Shown here one piece after another: positions 46,395-56,254 of a DNA stretch of 64,000 nt. The stretch's first letter is position 1. Every line of letters starts with the position of its first letter. The translations under genes and the position numbers were made by a program. The notes beneath the pieces are model-generated. The model saw only the letters and a program-made list of their open reading frames with translations. It was not told the origin of the DNA and ran no database searches. The DNA is from VAZQ01 sp963827585 (lineage in GTDB: Bacteria > Pseudomonadota > Alphaproteobacteria > Rhizobiales > Xanthobacteraceae), in contig CAWHCK010000046.1 in assembly GCA_963827585.1 (NCBI GenBank), positions 186,001-250,000 of the forward strand, written 5' to 3'.

Positions 46395-47333
46395 ATGGCT
46401 GACGTCACGCTTCGGCAGCTTCGCTATTTCAATGCGCTGGCGCGTCATGGCCACTTCGGCCGCGCGGCAGAAGCATGTGCGATCTCGCAGCCGGCCTTGT
46501 CGATGCAGATCAAGGAACTGGAGGAAGCTCTGGGCGGCGTGCTGCTCGAGAGAAGCCCGCGACAAGTCGCGCTGACGAAGTTCGGAGAAGAGGCCGCCCA
46601 ACGCGTCCGCGACATCCTGCGCTCGGTCGACGAACTGGGAGACTTCGCGCGTGCGTCGCGGGACCGGCTTGTGGGCGGGCTGCGCATCGGCATGATTCCG
46701 ACGATTGCGCCCTATCTGCTGCCCAAGGTCATCGGGAACCTCACTCGAATGCATCCCGAGCTTGACATCCACGTACGTGAGACGGTCACGCCGAAGCTGA
46801 TACAAGAGCTCGCGGAAGGACGGCTTGACACGGCAATTGTTGCTCTGCCGGTCTCAGAACCTTCGCTTGTCGAGGTCGCGCTGTTTTCGGAACATTTCCT
46901 GCTGGTCCGGCCGGGCGAGGATGAGGGAACGCCGGTGCCCAGCAGCAAAGCGCTGCGCGCAATGAGGCTGCTTCTGTTGGAAGAGGGGCACTGTTTTCGC
47001 GATCAGGCCCTGTCGTTCTGCAATATGCAAGCGTCATCGCCACGGGAGGTGCTGGACGCGAGCTCTCTGTCTACACTTGTTCAGATGGTCAGCGCGGGCA
47101 TCGGTGTCACTTTGATCCCGGAAATGGCCGTGGCGGTGGAGACACGCTCGGCGTCAGTGTCTGTCTCTCGTTTCAAAAATCCGCAACCCTCGCGGACCAT
47201 TGGCATGATCTGGCGCAAGACAACTCCTCTGGCCAGGCAGCTCCTGCAATTTTCTGAAGTGGTTCGTCTCTCAGCCGACGCGTTGCGCAAGCAGCACAAT
47301 CCGGGATCGGCATCGCGCAATCCCCGGACTTAA
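46395..47333 (+). CDS. oxyR: hydrogen-peroxide sensor OxyR
   Basis: 312 residues. LysR-type winged helix (LRQLRYFNALARHGHFGRAA) and effector domain with the redox pair C200 and C209 (EEGHCFRDQALSFCN). Residues and spacing agree with E. coli Cys199/Cys208. Oxidation by peroxide forms the disulphide and activates katG. RLGIPT-like GGLRIGMIPTIAPYLLPKV is also characteristic. Confidence 0.93.
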   Translation: MADVTLRQLRYFNALARHGHFGRAAEACAISQPALSMQIKELEEALGGVLLERSPRQVALTKFGEEAAQRVRDILRSVDELGDFARASRDRLVGGLRIGMIPTIAPYLLPKVIGNLTRMHPELDIHVRETVTPKLIQELAEGRLDTAIVALPVSEPSLVEVALFSEHFLLVRPGEDEGTPVPSSKALRAMRLLLLEEGHCFRDQALSFCNMQASSPREVLDASSLSTLVQMVSAGIGVTLIPEMAVAVETRSASVSVSRFKNPQPSRTIGMIWRKTTPLARQLLQFSEVVRLSADALRKQHNPGSASRNPRT

Positions 47334-47451
47334 ACGGCACTCCGGCGGACGATATTCTCCAACGAGCCGCGCTCCGGCCGGATCAGCCAAGGCGATTTAT
47401 GGGCGGATGGCGTGGCGCGCGACTTGGGCCTCGGCGCCATCCGCCGCCGTC

Positions 47452-49248
47452 TCACAGGGACATCAAGACGGAGTCGCCCGAGAGCACACCGTTCAGCTGG
47501 ATGGTGCCGTCCACGGTCAGATCGGCGTTCGTGTTCAACTGGATGAAGGTGTCGGTACCGTTGGTGAACCAGTTGATCTGGCCCGGCGCCGTGAACGCCG
47601 CGGTGCCGATGAAGGTGAAGTCCTGGTTGCCGTCCACCGTCTCGTCGGCGTCGATGTTGGTAAAGTGGAGCACGTCGCCTTGCGCACTGCTGTAGTCCGT
47701 GACGATGTCCGGGTCGAAATTGGACAAGCCGATCTCGTCGACGTACGACCATATGAACACGTCGCCCCCGGCGTTGCCCCTCAGGGTGTCCTTGCCATAA
47801 CCGCCGCCGATGATGTTCACAGCGTCGTTGCCGGTGAGGAAGTTGTCGAACTCGTTGCCGATCAGATCGATCGCGGCCGTAGTGGCCGGGTCGGCATACA
47901 GCACCTCGACTTCGGACCCGGCCGCGAGGCTGTAGCTCACGCCGGTCTGCACCATGTCGAAGCCTTCGCCGATCGCCTCGGTCACGACGTCGCCGGCATC
48001 GTCGACGATGAAGATGTCATAACCGTCGCCGCCGTACATCGTGTCGGCGTCGGTGCCGCCGTCGATGATGTCGGCGCCGCCCAGGCCCTTGAGGGTGTCG
48101 ACGCCGTCGCCTCCGTTCAACAGGTTGTCGTAGTCATTGCCGACGATGGCGTTGTCGAGGTCATTGCCGGTGCCGCTGAGGCCGCCGGCGCCGGCCAGCA
48201 CCAGGTTTTCGACGTGATCCCCGAGCGTGTAGTTGATCCAGGCATCGACCGTGTCGATGCCTTCGTCGGCATATTCCGTCACCACGTCGCCCGGGTGGAC
48301 CATGTAGAGGTCATTGCCGGTTCCGCCCCACATGGAGTCGGCCTCGTCACCGCCATCGAGCTCGTCGTTGCCGCCGAAGCCCTTGAGCACGTCGGTGCCG
48401 TCCCCGCCGTACAGCGTATCGTCGTCCTCGCCGCCCCACAGGCCGTCGGCGCCGCCGTAGCCGTAGAGCGTGTTTTCTCCGCCCCGGCCGTCGAGCGCGT
48501 TGTCGCCGTCGTCGCCGGACAAGGTATCCGCGTAGCCGGAGCCGATGAGAATCTCGATGTTGTCGAGCTGGTCGCCGTCGGCGTCGCCGCCGGCGGCGGT
48601 ATCGTCGATCAGCGAGACGGTGACCCCCTCCGCCGATCCCTCGTAGGACACGGTGTCGATGCCCTCGAAGCCGTCGATCTCGTCGCCGCCGCCGCCGCCG
48701 TTGATGACGTCATTGCCTTCCATACCCCACAGCAGGTTGGCTTGATCGTTCCCGAAGAGCTCGTCGTCATACCTCGACCCGGCCAGGTCCTCGATATTGA
48801 CGAGCGTATCGCCCTCGGCGTCGCCGCCCGAATTCCCGCCGCCGATCAACAGGAAGGGTCCGAGCGAGACGTGCACGCCCGCGTCCGAGCTGTAATAGGC
48901 CGCGATGTCTCTGCCGTCGCCGCCATCGAGCGTGTCGGCGCCGGCGCCGCCGTCGAGGTAATCGTCGTTGTCCTCGCCGAAGAGCTCGTCGTCGCCGTCC
49001 TCGCCCCACAGGAAGTCGTTGTTGTCGCCGCCGAAGAGGTCGTCGTTGCCCTCGCCGCCCTCGAGCCAGTCGTTGCCGGCGCCGCCGAAAAGCCTGTCTC
49101 TGCCATCGTCGCCGAAGAGGTCGTCGCTGCCGCCAAGGCCGCGAATCGTGTCGTTCCCGTCACCTCCACCGACGTAATCGTCGCCGGAGGTGACGCCGTC
49201 GGCGGCATTGAGAATGTCCGAGTTCGTCGTTCCAGAGACGTAGGCCAT
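47452..49248 (-). CDS. RTX calcium-binding repeat protein, intact
   Basis: 598 residues, almost wholly made of GGxGxDxUx repeats in several blocks (GGGDGNDTIRG, GGAGNDWLEG, GGDGTDVLKG, GGAGGLSGTGND). A C-terminal domain of about 170 residues shares almost all its sequence with the frameshifted gene at 7440-8809 and probably holds the type I secretion signal. Calcium binding folds the repeats outside the cell. No lipase, protease or pore-forming domain is visible. No transporter or acyltransferase gene is adjacent. Confidence 0.9.
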   Translation of the reverse strand: MAYVSGTTNSDILNAADGVTSGDDYVGGGDGNDTIRGLGGSDDLFGDDGRDRLFGGAGNDWLEGGEGNDDLFGGDNNDFLWGEDGDDELFGEDNDDYLDGGAGADTLDGGDGRDIAAYYSSDAGVHVSLGPFLLIGGGNSGGDAEGDTLVNIEDLAGSRYDDELFGNDQANLLWGMEGNDVINGGGGGDEIDGFEGIDTVSYEGSAEGVTVSLIDDTAAGGDADGDQLDNIEILIGSGYADTLSGDDGDNALDGRGGENTLYGYGGADGLWGGEDDDTLYGGDGTDVLKGFGGNDELDGGDEADSMWGGTGNDLYMVHPGDVVTEYADEGIDTVDAWINYTLGDHVENLVLAGAGGLSGTGNDLDNAIVGNDYDNLLNGGDGVDTLKGLGGADIIDGGTDADTMYGGDGYDIFIVDDAGDVVTEAIGEGFDMVQTGVSYSLAAGSEVEVLYADPATTAAIDLIGNEFDNFLTGNDAVNIIGGGYGKDTLRGNAGGDVFIWSYVDEIGLSNFDPDIVTDYSSAQGDVLHFTNIDADETVDGNQDFTFIGTAAFTAPGQINWFTNGTDTFIQLNTNADLTVDGTIQLNGVLSGDSVLMSL

Positions 49249-49437
49249 GGTCGTTGCCTTTCCTTGTCGAGGCTTTGCGCGCCGCCGGGATTGCCGGCGC
49301 GCCGTCCTTCCCCGACGCAGCCGTGCTGCCGGTCGGAGCTCACTCCGGCGGCGACTGCCTCCGCCGCTGTCCCTTGGTTGCGCGAAAGGCCCCGGCGGTT
49401 CCCGCGTTGCGTGTCACAAGCATGTGACCGCGATAGC
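49249..49437. other. intergenic upstream of the RTX gene
   Basis: GC-rich promoter region of the intact RTX gene on minus; no other feature seen. Confidence 0.4.
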
Positions 49438-49632
49438 GCCAACCTATGTGGATCTTTTTCGCCAGATAGCCGTCCAATATGTTGAACGCATTCTCATGGG
49501 CCCAGGCCTGCCGACCTGCCTGTTCAGCGACCGAGCAAATTCGAGCTGGTGATCAATCTCGAGACCGCCAAGGCGCTCGGTCTCGAAGTGCCTCCGACGC
49601 TGCTCACGCGCGCCGACGAGGTGATCGAATAG
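49438..49632 (+). pseudogene. ABC_sub_bind C-terminal fragment
   Basis: In one frame YVDLFRQIAVQYVERILMG, then after a shift KFELVINLETAKALGLEVP and RADEVIE-stop. It is the tail of the family intact at 10713-11690. Confidence 0.75.
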
Positions 49633-49639
49633 CATTCCG

Positions 49640-49745
49640 GGTTGCTGCATCTGCTCGCGGCCGGAATTGGCACTTCGGCGACATGGCAAGATCGCAGATC
49701 GACTTCCGCTTTCGGCGGAAGAGCGGTATCCAGTGCGAGTTGCGA
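49640..49745. repeat. dispersed LPPKADI-type intergenic repeat
   Basis: On minus the stretch translates to LPPKAEVDLRSCHVAEVPIP, the common Bradyrhizobium intergenic repeat that looks coding but occurs in many unrelated places. Confidence 0.55.
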
Positions 49746-49757
49746 AAGACAGGCAAG

Positions 49758-50525
49758 ATGACCGATCTGGCGAGGCAGTTGTGGGAGGCGCGACGGTCCG
49801 GAGGTGTTGTCCATTTGGATAATTTCGACCACCCCAAGAGCAGCAGAGAAGCGTACGCGATCCAACATGAAATAGCGGCACTGTGCGGCCATGCCACGCG
49901 CGGGTTCAAGGTCGGATCAACCAGCATGGAGGCGCAGCGGTTGCTTGGCACCAATGAGCCAGGATCGGCCCTGCTGCTTGCGCCCTATGTGTATGAGAGC
50001 CCGGCTGAGATTTTGATCGCGCCGGCCCACACGCCGGCAGTCGAAGGCGAATTTGCATTCAAGTTGGGCCGCGACCTGCCGCCGCGCGCGGCTACCTATG
50101 CATTGGACGAAATCGCCGATGCCGTGGTCGCCGTCGCTGGAGCGATAGAGGTGGTGGGCACGCGTTTTTCCGGTGGACTCGCTGGCAAAGGGCGCTGGCT
50201 CGTTACCGCAGACTGTGGGGCAAACATCGCATTCGTTGGCGGTCCATGGCGCTATGACTTGAGATCGTTGGACCTCAAGAAACATCCGGTAACGATGACG
50301 ATCAATGGTGTCTTGCGGGGAAAGGGCACGGGAGACCGTGCCCTTGGCGACCCTATGAACGTGCTGTTATGGCTCGCCAACCAACAGTCCGCCGAAGGAC
50401 GCGGCCTGAAGTCGGGTGAGATCGTTTCTACCGGCACCTGCACGGGCCTCGATCCGGTTGTGCGTGGTGATCGTGTTCAAGCTGATTTCGGCGATCTGGG
50501 CTCTGTTAAAATCTCGTTCGAGTAA
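49758..50525 (+). CDS. 2-keto-4-pentenoate hydratase-like protein (FAH superfamily)
   Basis: 255 residues. The pattern GFKVGSTSMEAQRLLG, then VEGEFAFKLGRDLP (metal-binding E-x-E region) and FSGGLAGKGRWLVTADCGAN matches the MhpD/hydratase branch. Such enzymes hydrate 2-hydroxy-2,4-dienoates in aromatic meta-cleavage pathways. No other pathway genes are nearby. AGGCAAG precedes the ATG. Confidence 0.85.
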   Translation: MTDLARQLWEARRSGGVVHLDNFDHPKSSREAYAIQHEIAALCGHATRGFKVGSTSMEAQRLLGTNEPGSALLLAPYVYESPAEILIAPAHTPAVEGEFAFKLGRDLPPRAATYALDEIADAVVAVAGAIEVVGTRFSGGLAGKGRWLVTADCGANIAFVGGPWRYDLRSLDLKKHPVTMTINGVLRGKGTGDRALGDPMNVLLWLANQQSAEGRGLKSGEIVSTGTCTGLDPVVRGDRVQADFGDLGSVKISFE

Positions 50526-50569
50526 TCGCATTGAGCCAAATGCGGGCCATCGCGCCCGCCCGCGAGGGC

Positions 50570-52201
50570 TCACACGTCCTTCGCCATTTCCCGCAGCTTG
50601 AATTTCTGAACTTTGCCGGTCGACGTCTTGGGCAATTCGGCGAACACGACGTAGCGCGGGCACTTGTAGCTCGCGAGGTTCTTGCGGCACCAGGCGATGA
50701 GATCCTCGGATGTTGCCGCCTGCCCGGGCTTGAGCTCGACGAAGGCGCAGGGCGTCTCGCCCCATTTGTCGTCGGGCTTGGCCACGACGGCGGCGGCCTG
50801 CACCGCGGGATGCTTGTAGAGCGCGTCCTCCACCTCGATCGAGGAGATGTTCTCGCCGCCGGAGATGATGATGTCCTTGGAGCGATCCTTGAGCTGGATA
50901 TAGCCGTCGGGATGGATCACGCCGAGGTCGCCGGAATGAAACCAGCCGCCGGCGAAGGCCCTCTCGGTCGCCGTCTTGTTCTTGAGGTAACCCTTCATCA
51001 CCACATTGCCGCGGAACATCACCTCGCCGATGTGCTCGCCGTCCCACGGCACGGGAGCCAGGGTCTCGGGGTCGCGCACGTCGAGCGCCTCGAGCGGGAC
51101 GTAGCGCACGCCCTGGCGCGCCTTCTTCGCCGCCTGCTCGGACGGCGCAAGCGCGTCCCAGCCGCGGCGCCATTCGTTGACGGTGGCGGGGCCGTAGGTC
51201 TCGGTCAGCCCGTAGAGATGCGTGACGTTGAAGCCCGCGGCCTTCATCGCCGCCAGCACGGCCTCGGGCGGCGGCGCCGCCGCGGTGAAGAATTCGACCA
51301 CGTGCGGCAGCGGCTTCTTCTGCTCGGGCGGCGCGTTGAGCAAGGTCGCCATCACGATCGGCGCGCCGCAGAGATGCGTGACCTTGTGGTCGGCGATGGC
51401 GTCGTACATGGCCGGCGCGCGGACCTGGCGCAGGCACACATGGGTGCCGGCGACCACCGAGAGCGTCCAGGGAAAGCACCAGCCATTGCAGTGGAACATC
51501 GGCAGCGTCCAGAGATAGACGCAGTGCTTGCCCAGGCTGCCCGTGAGCACGTTGCCGACCGCGAGCAGGTAGGCGCCGCGGTGGTGATAGACCACGCCCT
51601 TGGGATCGCCGGTGGTGCCCGAGGTGTAGTTGAGCGCGATCGCGTCCCACTCGTCGTCCGGCATCTTCCATGCGAAGTCGGGCGCGCCGGTCGCGATGAA
51701 CGCCTCGTACTCGATCGTGCCGACCCGCGCGCCCGTGCCGGTGAATTCGGGATCGTCGTAATCGACGACCAGCGGTCTCGCTCTCGCGAGCGCGAGCGCA
51801 TCCTTGACCAACGCGGAGAACTCGCGGTCGACGATCAGCACCTTCGTTTCGGCGTGGTCGAACTGGAAGGCGATGATCGCGGCGTCGAGCCGCGTATTGA
51901 TGGTGTTGAGCACGGCGCCGGCCATGGGCACGCCGTAGTGGCATTCGAGCATCGCGGGCGTATTGGCAAGCACGGCCGAGACGGTCTCGCCACGCTTGAT
52001 GCCGTGCTTCGCGAGCGCGCCGGCGAGGCGGCGCGCGCGCGCGTAGAACTCGGCGTAGCTCCTCCGCAGCGGCCCGTGGATGATCGCGGTGTGATCGGGA
52101 AACACCAGGGCCGCCCGCTCCAGGAACGACAGCGGCGTGAGCGGCTGGAAGTTCGCCGGGTTCCTGTCGAGATCGATGTCGTAAGCCGTCATGTCTGCCA
52201 C
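50570..52201 (-). CDS. acyl-CoA synthetase (AMP-binding enzyme)
   Basis: 543 residues. The P-loop YTSGTTGDPKGV (about residue 190), GLTETYGPAT, the hinge GWFHSGDLGVIHPDGYIQLKD, and the C-terminal catalytic lysine in LPKTSTGKVQKFKLRE are all present. It resembles the DMSP/medium-chain ligases (FadK/DmdB-like). It activates a carboxylic acid to its CoA thioester; the chain length is unknown. Convergent with the hydratase. Confidence 0.93.
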   Translation of the reverse strand: MADMTAYDIDLDRNPANFQPLTPLSFLERAALVFPDHTAIIHGPLRRSYAEFYARARRLAGALAKHGIKRGETVSAVLANTPAMLECHYGVPMAGAVLNTINTRLDAAIIAFQFDHAETKVLIVDREFSALVKDALALARARPLVVDYDDPEFTGTGARVGTIEYEAFIATGAPDFAWKMPDDEWDAIALNYTSGTTGDPKGVVYHHRGAYLLAVGNVLTGSLGKHCVYLWTLPMFHCNGWCFPWTLSVVAGTHVCLRQVRAPAMYDAIADHKVTHLCGAPIVMATLLNAPPEQKKPLPHVVEFFTAAAPPPEAVLAAMKAAGFNVTHLYGLTETYGPATVNEWRRGWDALAPSEQAAKKARQGVRYVPLEALDVRDPETLAPVPWDGEHIGEVMFRGNVVMKGYLKNKTATERAFAGGWFHSGDLGVIHPDGYIQLKDRSKDIIISGGENISSIEVEDALYKHPAVQAAAVVAKPDDKWGETPCAFVELKPGQAATSEDLIAWCRKNLASYKCPRYVVFAELPKTSTGKVQKFKLREMAKDV

Positions 52202-52279
52202 CGGCCTGCCGGTGTCAGCTTACGAACGGCCAAGCTTGCGATCAATCCGCAGCCAGGGCGGCCAAGCGACGACCTGGGG

Positions 52280-53266
52280 TCAGCGCGCCGGAGCCGGCGG
52301 CGGCAGCGGCATCTCTTTTTTCGCCATCACCGCGCGCAGACGGTCGGGATAGTCCGTGATGATGCCGGCAACGCCGAGCTCGATCACGCGCTCCATGTCG
52401 AGCGGCTCGTTCACGGTCCAGGGGATGACCTTGAGCCCGAGCGAGGTCGCTTCCGCGACCGTTTCCGGGGTGAGGTTGCGGAAGAAGGGCGACCAGACCC
52501 CACAACCGGCGGCGGCCACCAGCCGGGGTACCGAACCGCCGAAATCGTCGACGTCCAGGCCGGCCGTCCAAGGCGAGGGACCCGCCTGACCGCGCTGGAT
52601 GGTATCTCCATCGCCTCCTTCCAGCGTGAGGCATACCCGCTCGATCTCCGGAGCGATGCGACGCATGGCCACAAGCGTGCGCCAGTCAAAGGACTGGACG
52701 GTCGCGCGCGCGGCGAGACCCGCATCGCGCAGCGCCGTCGCGAGGGCCTGGGCGAAGCTCTCCGGGTCGGGCGTGGTGTGCCCCGAGGTCGGTGTCAACT
52801 TGGTCTCGATATTGAAGCGGACCTGGTCGGCCTTCGTCTGCCGCACGAGCTCGAAGACCGCCGCGAGCGTCGGGATGCGAACGCCGTCCATTCCACGCTG
52901 CTGCGGAAACCTCGCGGCGTAGGATGTCCCCGGCTTCACCCGGCCCACGTCATAACGCTCAAGCTCGGCCAATGTGAGCGAACGGATTGCCGGCCCCGGC
53001 GCTTCGAGAAACGTCCCGTCCGGGCCGCGCGTGTGGTCGGGATTGAGAACGCTGTCGTGGCTGACCACGAGAATCCCGTCCTTGGTCACGGCGAGATCGA
53101 GCTCGAGCGTCGTGACGCCGATCCGGAGCGCCGTGCGGAACGCCTCGATCGTGTTTTCCGGCGCCAACCCGCGCGCACCGCGATGGCCCTGCAGGTCGAA
53201 TGCGGTGGCAGCGGTGGCGGCGATCAGGCCGGTGGCAACCATGGCCGTTCCGATCATCCTGCGCAT
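52280..53266 (-). CDS. glycerophosphodiester phosphodiesterase
   Basis: 328 residues with a signal peptide (MRRMIGTAMVATGLIAAT). The GDPD TIM barrel is marked by H28-R-G-A-R-G-LAPENTIEAF, ELDLAVTKDGILVVSHD and the later SFDWRTL and WTVNEP. It hydrolyses deacylated phospholipids to glycerol 3-phosphate in the periplasm, for phosphate or carbon recovery. No ugp genes are near. Confidence 0.92.
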   Translation of the reverse strand: MRRMIGTAMVATGLIAATAATAFDLQGHRGARGLAPENTIEAFRTALRIGVTTLELDLAVTKDGILVVSHDSVLNPDHTRGPDGTFLEAPGPAIRSLTLAELERYDVGRVKPGTSYAARFPQQRGMDGVRIPTLAAVFELVRQTKADQVRFNIETKLTPTSGHTTPDPESFAQALATALRDAGLAARATVQSFDWRTLVAMRRIAPEIERVCLTLEGGDGDTIQRGQAGPSPWTAGLDVDDFGGSVPRLVAAAGCGVWSPFFRNLTPETVAEATSLGLKVIPWTVNEPLDMERVIELGVAGIITDYPDRLRAVMAKKEMPLPPPAPAR

Positions 53267-53331
53267 GGGTGCACGTCGCTCGAGTTCGAAGGTCGCACGC
53301 TAGGATGGTTATGAGAAGCTCCTGTGACGGC

Positions 53332-54093
53332 TCAGGCGGCATCGATGGTGGCAACGCCTTGCCAGATCAACGCGAGCGAAATGAGGAACATCAGCACATA
53401 GGTGATCCTGTAGAACAGCTCGGTCGGGGTCCGGCGCGCCAGCCACAGCCCGATGAAGTTGGTGACGATCGCAAACGGCAACAGCACCGCAGAGGTCGCC
53501 AGCGTCCGTGTCGAGAACTGGCCGAGCGCGAAATAGGGCACGAGCTTCATCACGTTCACCAACGCGAAGAAGATGATGGTGGTGCCGATGAGGGTAAACT
53601 TGTCGAGCCGCTGCGGCAGGATGTGCACCTGGTAGGGCGGCGCGCCGACCTGGATGATGGTCGAGGTGAAGCCCGCGAGCGAACCCCAGAACAGGCCGGC
53701 CGGCACGCTCGGCCGGCGCGGCTGCGCCGGCACCTTGCCGAACCAGGCGTAGAGCGTAAAGCAGACACCGGTCACGCCGATCGCAATCTCCACATAGGCG
53801 TTGGACACATGGGCGGCGAACAGCCAGGCGGCGCCGACGCCGACCACCGAGCCGGGCAGCAGCACTTTGAGATTCCAGCCGCTCCACTCGCGGCGATAGG
53901 CCCAGGCCGAGATGGCGTCCTGGCAAAGGAGGATCGGCAACAGGATCGCCACCGCCTGCAGCGGCGGCACGGTGAGCGCGAGCAGCGGCGTCGAGATCAT
54001 GCCCACGCCGGCGAAGCCGCCCTTGCCGAGGCCGAGCGCGACGATGGCAGGAATGGCGACCAGATAGAACAGCGGATCGGTGATGATGGTCAT
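53332..54093 (-). CDS. TauE/SafE-family membrane permease, copy 1
   Basis: 253 residues, eight or so hydrophobic segments. GLGKGGFAGVGMISTPLLAL and GSLAGFTSTIIQVGAPPYQV carry the two internal repeats of the family. It probably exports sulfite or a sulfonate/organic anion. In tandem with copy 2, 94 bases apart, both on minus. Confidence 0.9.
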   Translation of the reverse strand: MTIITDPLFYLVAIPAIVALGLGKGGFAGVGMISTPLLALTVPPLQAVAILLPILLCQDAISAWAYRREWSGWNLKVLLPGSVVGVGAAWLFAAHVSNAYVEIAIGVTGVCFTLYAWFGKVPAQPRRPSVPAGLFWGSLAGFTSTIIQVGAPPYQVHILPQRLDKFTLIGTTIIFFALVNVMKLVPYFALGQFSTRTLATSAVLLPFAIVTNFIGLWLARRTPTELFYRITYVLMFLISLALIWQGVATIDAA

Positions 54094-54187
54094 GCGGGAT
54101 GAATGGAGGCGCGCCGGGTCGGGCCGGATCAAAGCCGAGATGCACGGCCCGTGCCACCCGCTTTTGCGCATGGCGGCATGGCGCGCG

Positions 54188-54946
54188 TCAGGCTCGCAAC
54201 ATGTCGGAGAGCCCGCTGCGGATGAGCTCGATCGAGATCAGGAACATCAGCACATAGGCGATGCGGAAGAACAGCTCGGTCGGCGTTCGGCGTACCAGCC
54301 AGATGCCGGCATAGTTCGCGATCACCGCCACCGGCAACAGGATGGCGCCGATCGTGAGGTTTTCCGCGGTCAGCTGACCGAGCGCGCCATAGGCCGGAAT
54401 CTTCATCAGGTTGCTCGCCGCAAACAGCATCGTGATGGTGCCGACATAGGTGAGCTTGTCGAGGCCCTGCGGCAGCAGATGCATCTGCCAGGCCGGGCCG
54501 CCGGCATTGGCCAGCATGGTGGTGAAGCCGCCGAGCGTGCCGAATACGACGCCGGTCAGGGCATTGGGCGTGGGCGTCAGCCGATCGAAGCGCGCGCCGA
54601 GCCAGTGCCGCAGCACGAAGGCGCCGGCAATGATCCCGATCGCCAGCCGGATATGGGCGGAGGACAGGGACGCCGCGAACAGCCCGGCGATGGCAATGCC
54701 CGCCGCCATGCTGGGAATCATGATCTTCAGATTCCACGCGCTCCAGTCCCGGCGATAGGTCCACACCGTCAGCGCGTCCTGAGCCAGCACCGTGGGCAGG
54801 ATGATCGCGGCCGCCTGCAACGGCGGCACCGACAATGACATCAGCGGCAGCGCCATCACGCCCAGCCCGAAGAAGCCGCCCTTCGAGAGGCCGAGCAGGA
54901 TGACCGCGACCACGGCGAGCAGGGCGAAGGCGGGATCGGCGAGCAC
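54188..54946 (-). CDS. TauE/SafE-family membrane permease, copy 2
   Basis: 252 residues. GLSKGGFFGLGVMALPLMSL and GTLGGFTTMLANAGGPAWQM correspond to the two internal repeats. Sequence identity with copy 1 is high throughout (for example RRTPTELFFRIAYVLMFLIS), so the pair arose by tandem duplication. Confidence 0.9.
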   Translation of the reverse strand: MLADPAFALLAVVAVILLGLSKGGFFGLGVMALPLMSLSVPPLQAAAIILPTVLAQDALTVWTYRRDWSAWNLKIMIPSMAAGIAIAGLFAASLSSAHIRLAIGIIAGAFVLRHWLGARFDRLTPTPNALTGVVFGTLGGFTTMLANAGGPAWQMHLLPQGLDKLTYVGTITMLFAASNLMKIPAYGALGQLTAENLTIGAILLPVAVIANYAGIWLVRRTPTELFFRIAYVLMFLISIELIRSGLSDMLRA

Positions 54947-55013
54947 GGGACCAACTTCGGGGGAGGGGAGGGCGGCAGGAGCGCCCCGCCGTGTTGATGG
55001 CGATCAAAGCGCA

Positions 55014-55064
55014 GGCCCTGGGCCGGCGCCAGCACTTTGCGGCATGGCCGAATTGTCGGGCCGC
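55014..55064. repeat. dispersed repeat R3, copy 1
   Basis: GGCGCCAGCACTTTGCGG then CATGGCCGAATTGTCGGGCC; recurs at 56691-56745 in the same orientation. Confidence 0.8.
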
Positions 55065-55352
55065 GCGGCCCCAACCTAAGTATGAGCGGCTCAAACCAAC
55101 AGGTCGTGCGGATCAACCTGCGTAGAATGGAGCTATCGGCCCCATTGAACTATTCTCCACGACATCCGACCAAAAGGTGGCGACCGAGCCGTCCAGAAAG
55201 GCGCCACGACGGAAAAGGCAGTGCCGTCCTCGGTCCCGCTTTGTGATGATAAGTCCGCTGGTAGCTCACATCGAGGCCACGGATGTTCCGCGAAGAGGTC
55301 ATGCCCATGCGCCTGAGCCGCGCCCCGAAGGGAGGCATGTTGGAGAGCGACG

Positions 55353-55508
55353 ATGCCAACACCAAGAGTATATCTGCAGCAAGCCGAAGACTGTATGAAC
55401 CTCGCGAGCGAGACAGACATTGTATACGTGAGAGTCGCGCTGATCGAAATGGCTGCGGATTTCACCGAGACGGCTGAAAAGCTAGAGCGGGTGAGCAGCG
55501 ACACTTAG
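55353..55508 (+). CDS. 51-residue helical orphan
   Basis: MPTPRVYLQQAEDCMNLAS and VALIEMAADFTETAEKLE follow the two-helix pattern of the products at 18382, 22719 and 34047. Short, soluble, unknown function. Confidence 0.55.
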   Translation: MPTPRVYLQQAEDCMNLASETDIVYVRVALIEMAADFTETAEKLERVSSDT

Positions 55509-55708
55509 ACGAGCGGCGCCATCGCCGACGAGGCAGACGACGGGCTCGTGGCCGAGGCCAAGCGAACACCACCGATTGGCAACCCCCTGCCTCTCATTGC
55601 CACGTTCTCCGCAATCCCAAACAAGACGCCGCAGAAACCATCAAGCGGTTTGGCGGGAGGCCACGTAACACGTCGATCCATCGCTGCGAACCGGCCCATG
55701 CGTGACCC

Positions 55709-55798
55709 ATGATCTCCGTCATTCCCACCGAGCTTCTCTGGTTGGCAACCGGCTTTATCATGCTCATGGCTGCCCTCATCGCCGCTGCCCCGGAATAG
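55709..55798 (+). CDS. 29-residue hydrophobic microprotein (weak)
   Basis: MISVIPTELLWLATGFIMLM and AALIAAAPE form one hydrophobic helix. No ribosome-binding site, so this is only a possibility. Confidence 0.3.
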   Translation: MISVIPTELLWLATGFIMLMAALIAAAPE

Positions 55799-55877
55799 GC
55801 GGAGATAACCCGACGTCTCGGAAAATGGATTGTCAGCGTGCGTTTGGTGCGCACTTGTGTCTAGAGAGAGCCGTCCG

Positions 55878-56048
55878 ATGTCCGTGGGTCCACGACCAGC
55901 GATGCCGACCATGTCGGCCCGGCAGCCGGCCTTCAGGGCCCGACGAGCCCGGCTCGTCACCAGGCTCGCAACGGGCATCACAGTGCTCACGGCCGCAATC
56001 GCCGTGCTGATCGTGGCCGCCGGCGCCGTGGCACTCGCGATCACCTAG
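55878..56048 (+). CDS. 56-residue single-pass membrane protein
   Basis: A basic head (MSVGPRPAMPTMSARQPAFR, then RARRARLVTRL) precedes one helix (TGITVLTAAIAVLIVAAGAV). The stop is the TAG of CTAGAGCGTGATTGC, the edge of a half palindrome. Confidence 0.5.
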   Translation: MSVGPRPAMPTMSARQPAFRARRARLVTRLATGITVLTAAIAVLIVAAGAVALAIT

Positions 56049-56064
56049 AGCGTGATTGCTTTAG
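56044..56064. repeat. half of a GAGCGTGATTGC palindrome
   Basis: CCTAGAGCGTGATTGCTTTA matches the left arm of the element at 38348; the right arm is missing. Confidence 0.65.
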
Positions 56065-56254
56065 CGCAAGCGCGTGCGCCGCTCGGCGCTGCGTGCCATT
56101 CTCCCCGCACTGGAAGACCCAGTCCACGGCTGCGACGACCAGTATTGCGGGCAGTCCCTGCGCCGATGAGGTGACTTTGTCTCGCAAAAAATTCGTGAGA
56201 CGTACAGGGGCCGCTCGGCACACACCGGGCGGCGCCGCCTTCTAGGCAGAATTG

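Noticed and set aside
47407..49485. 692-codon open frame on plus, opposite the intact RTX gene
   Set aside because: Antisense of a repetitive GGxGxD gene gives a long low-complexity V/A/D frame; no start signal or motif.
50531..53314. 927-codon open frame on plus spanning two minus-strand genes
   Set aside because: It runs through both the acyl-CoA synthetase and the phosphodiesterase on the other strand; those have full catalytic motifs.
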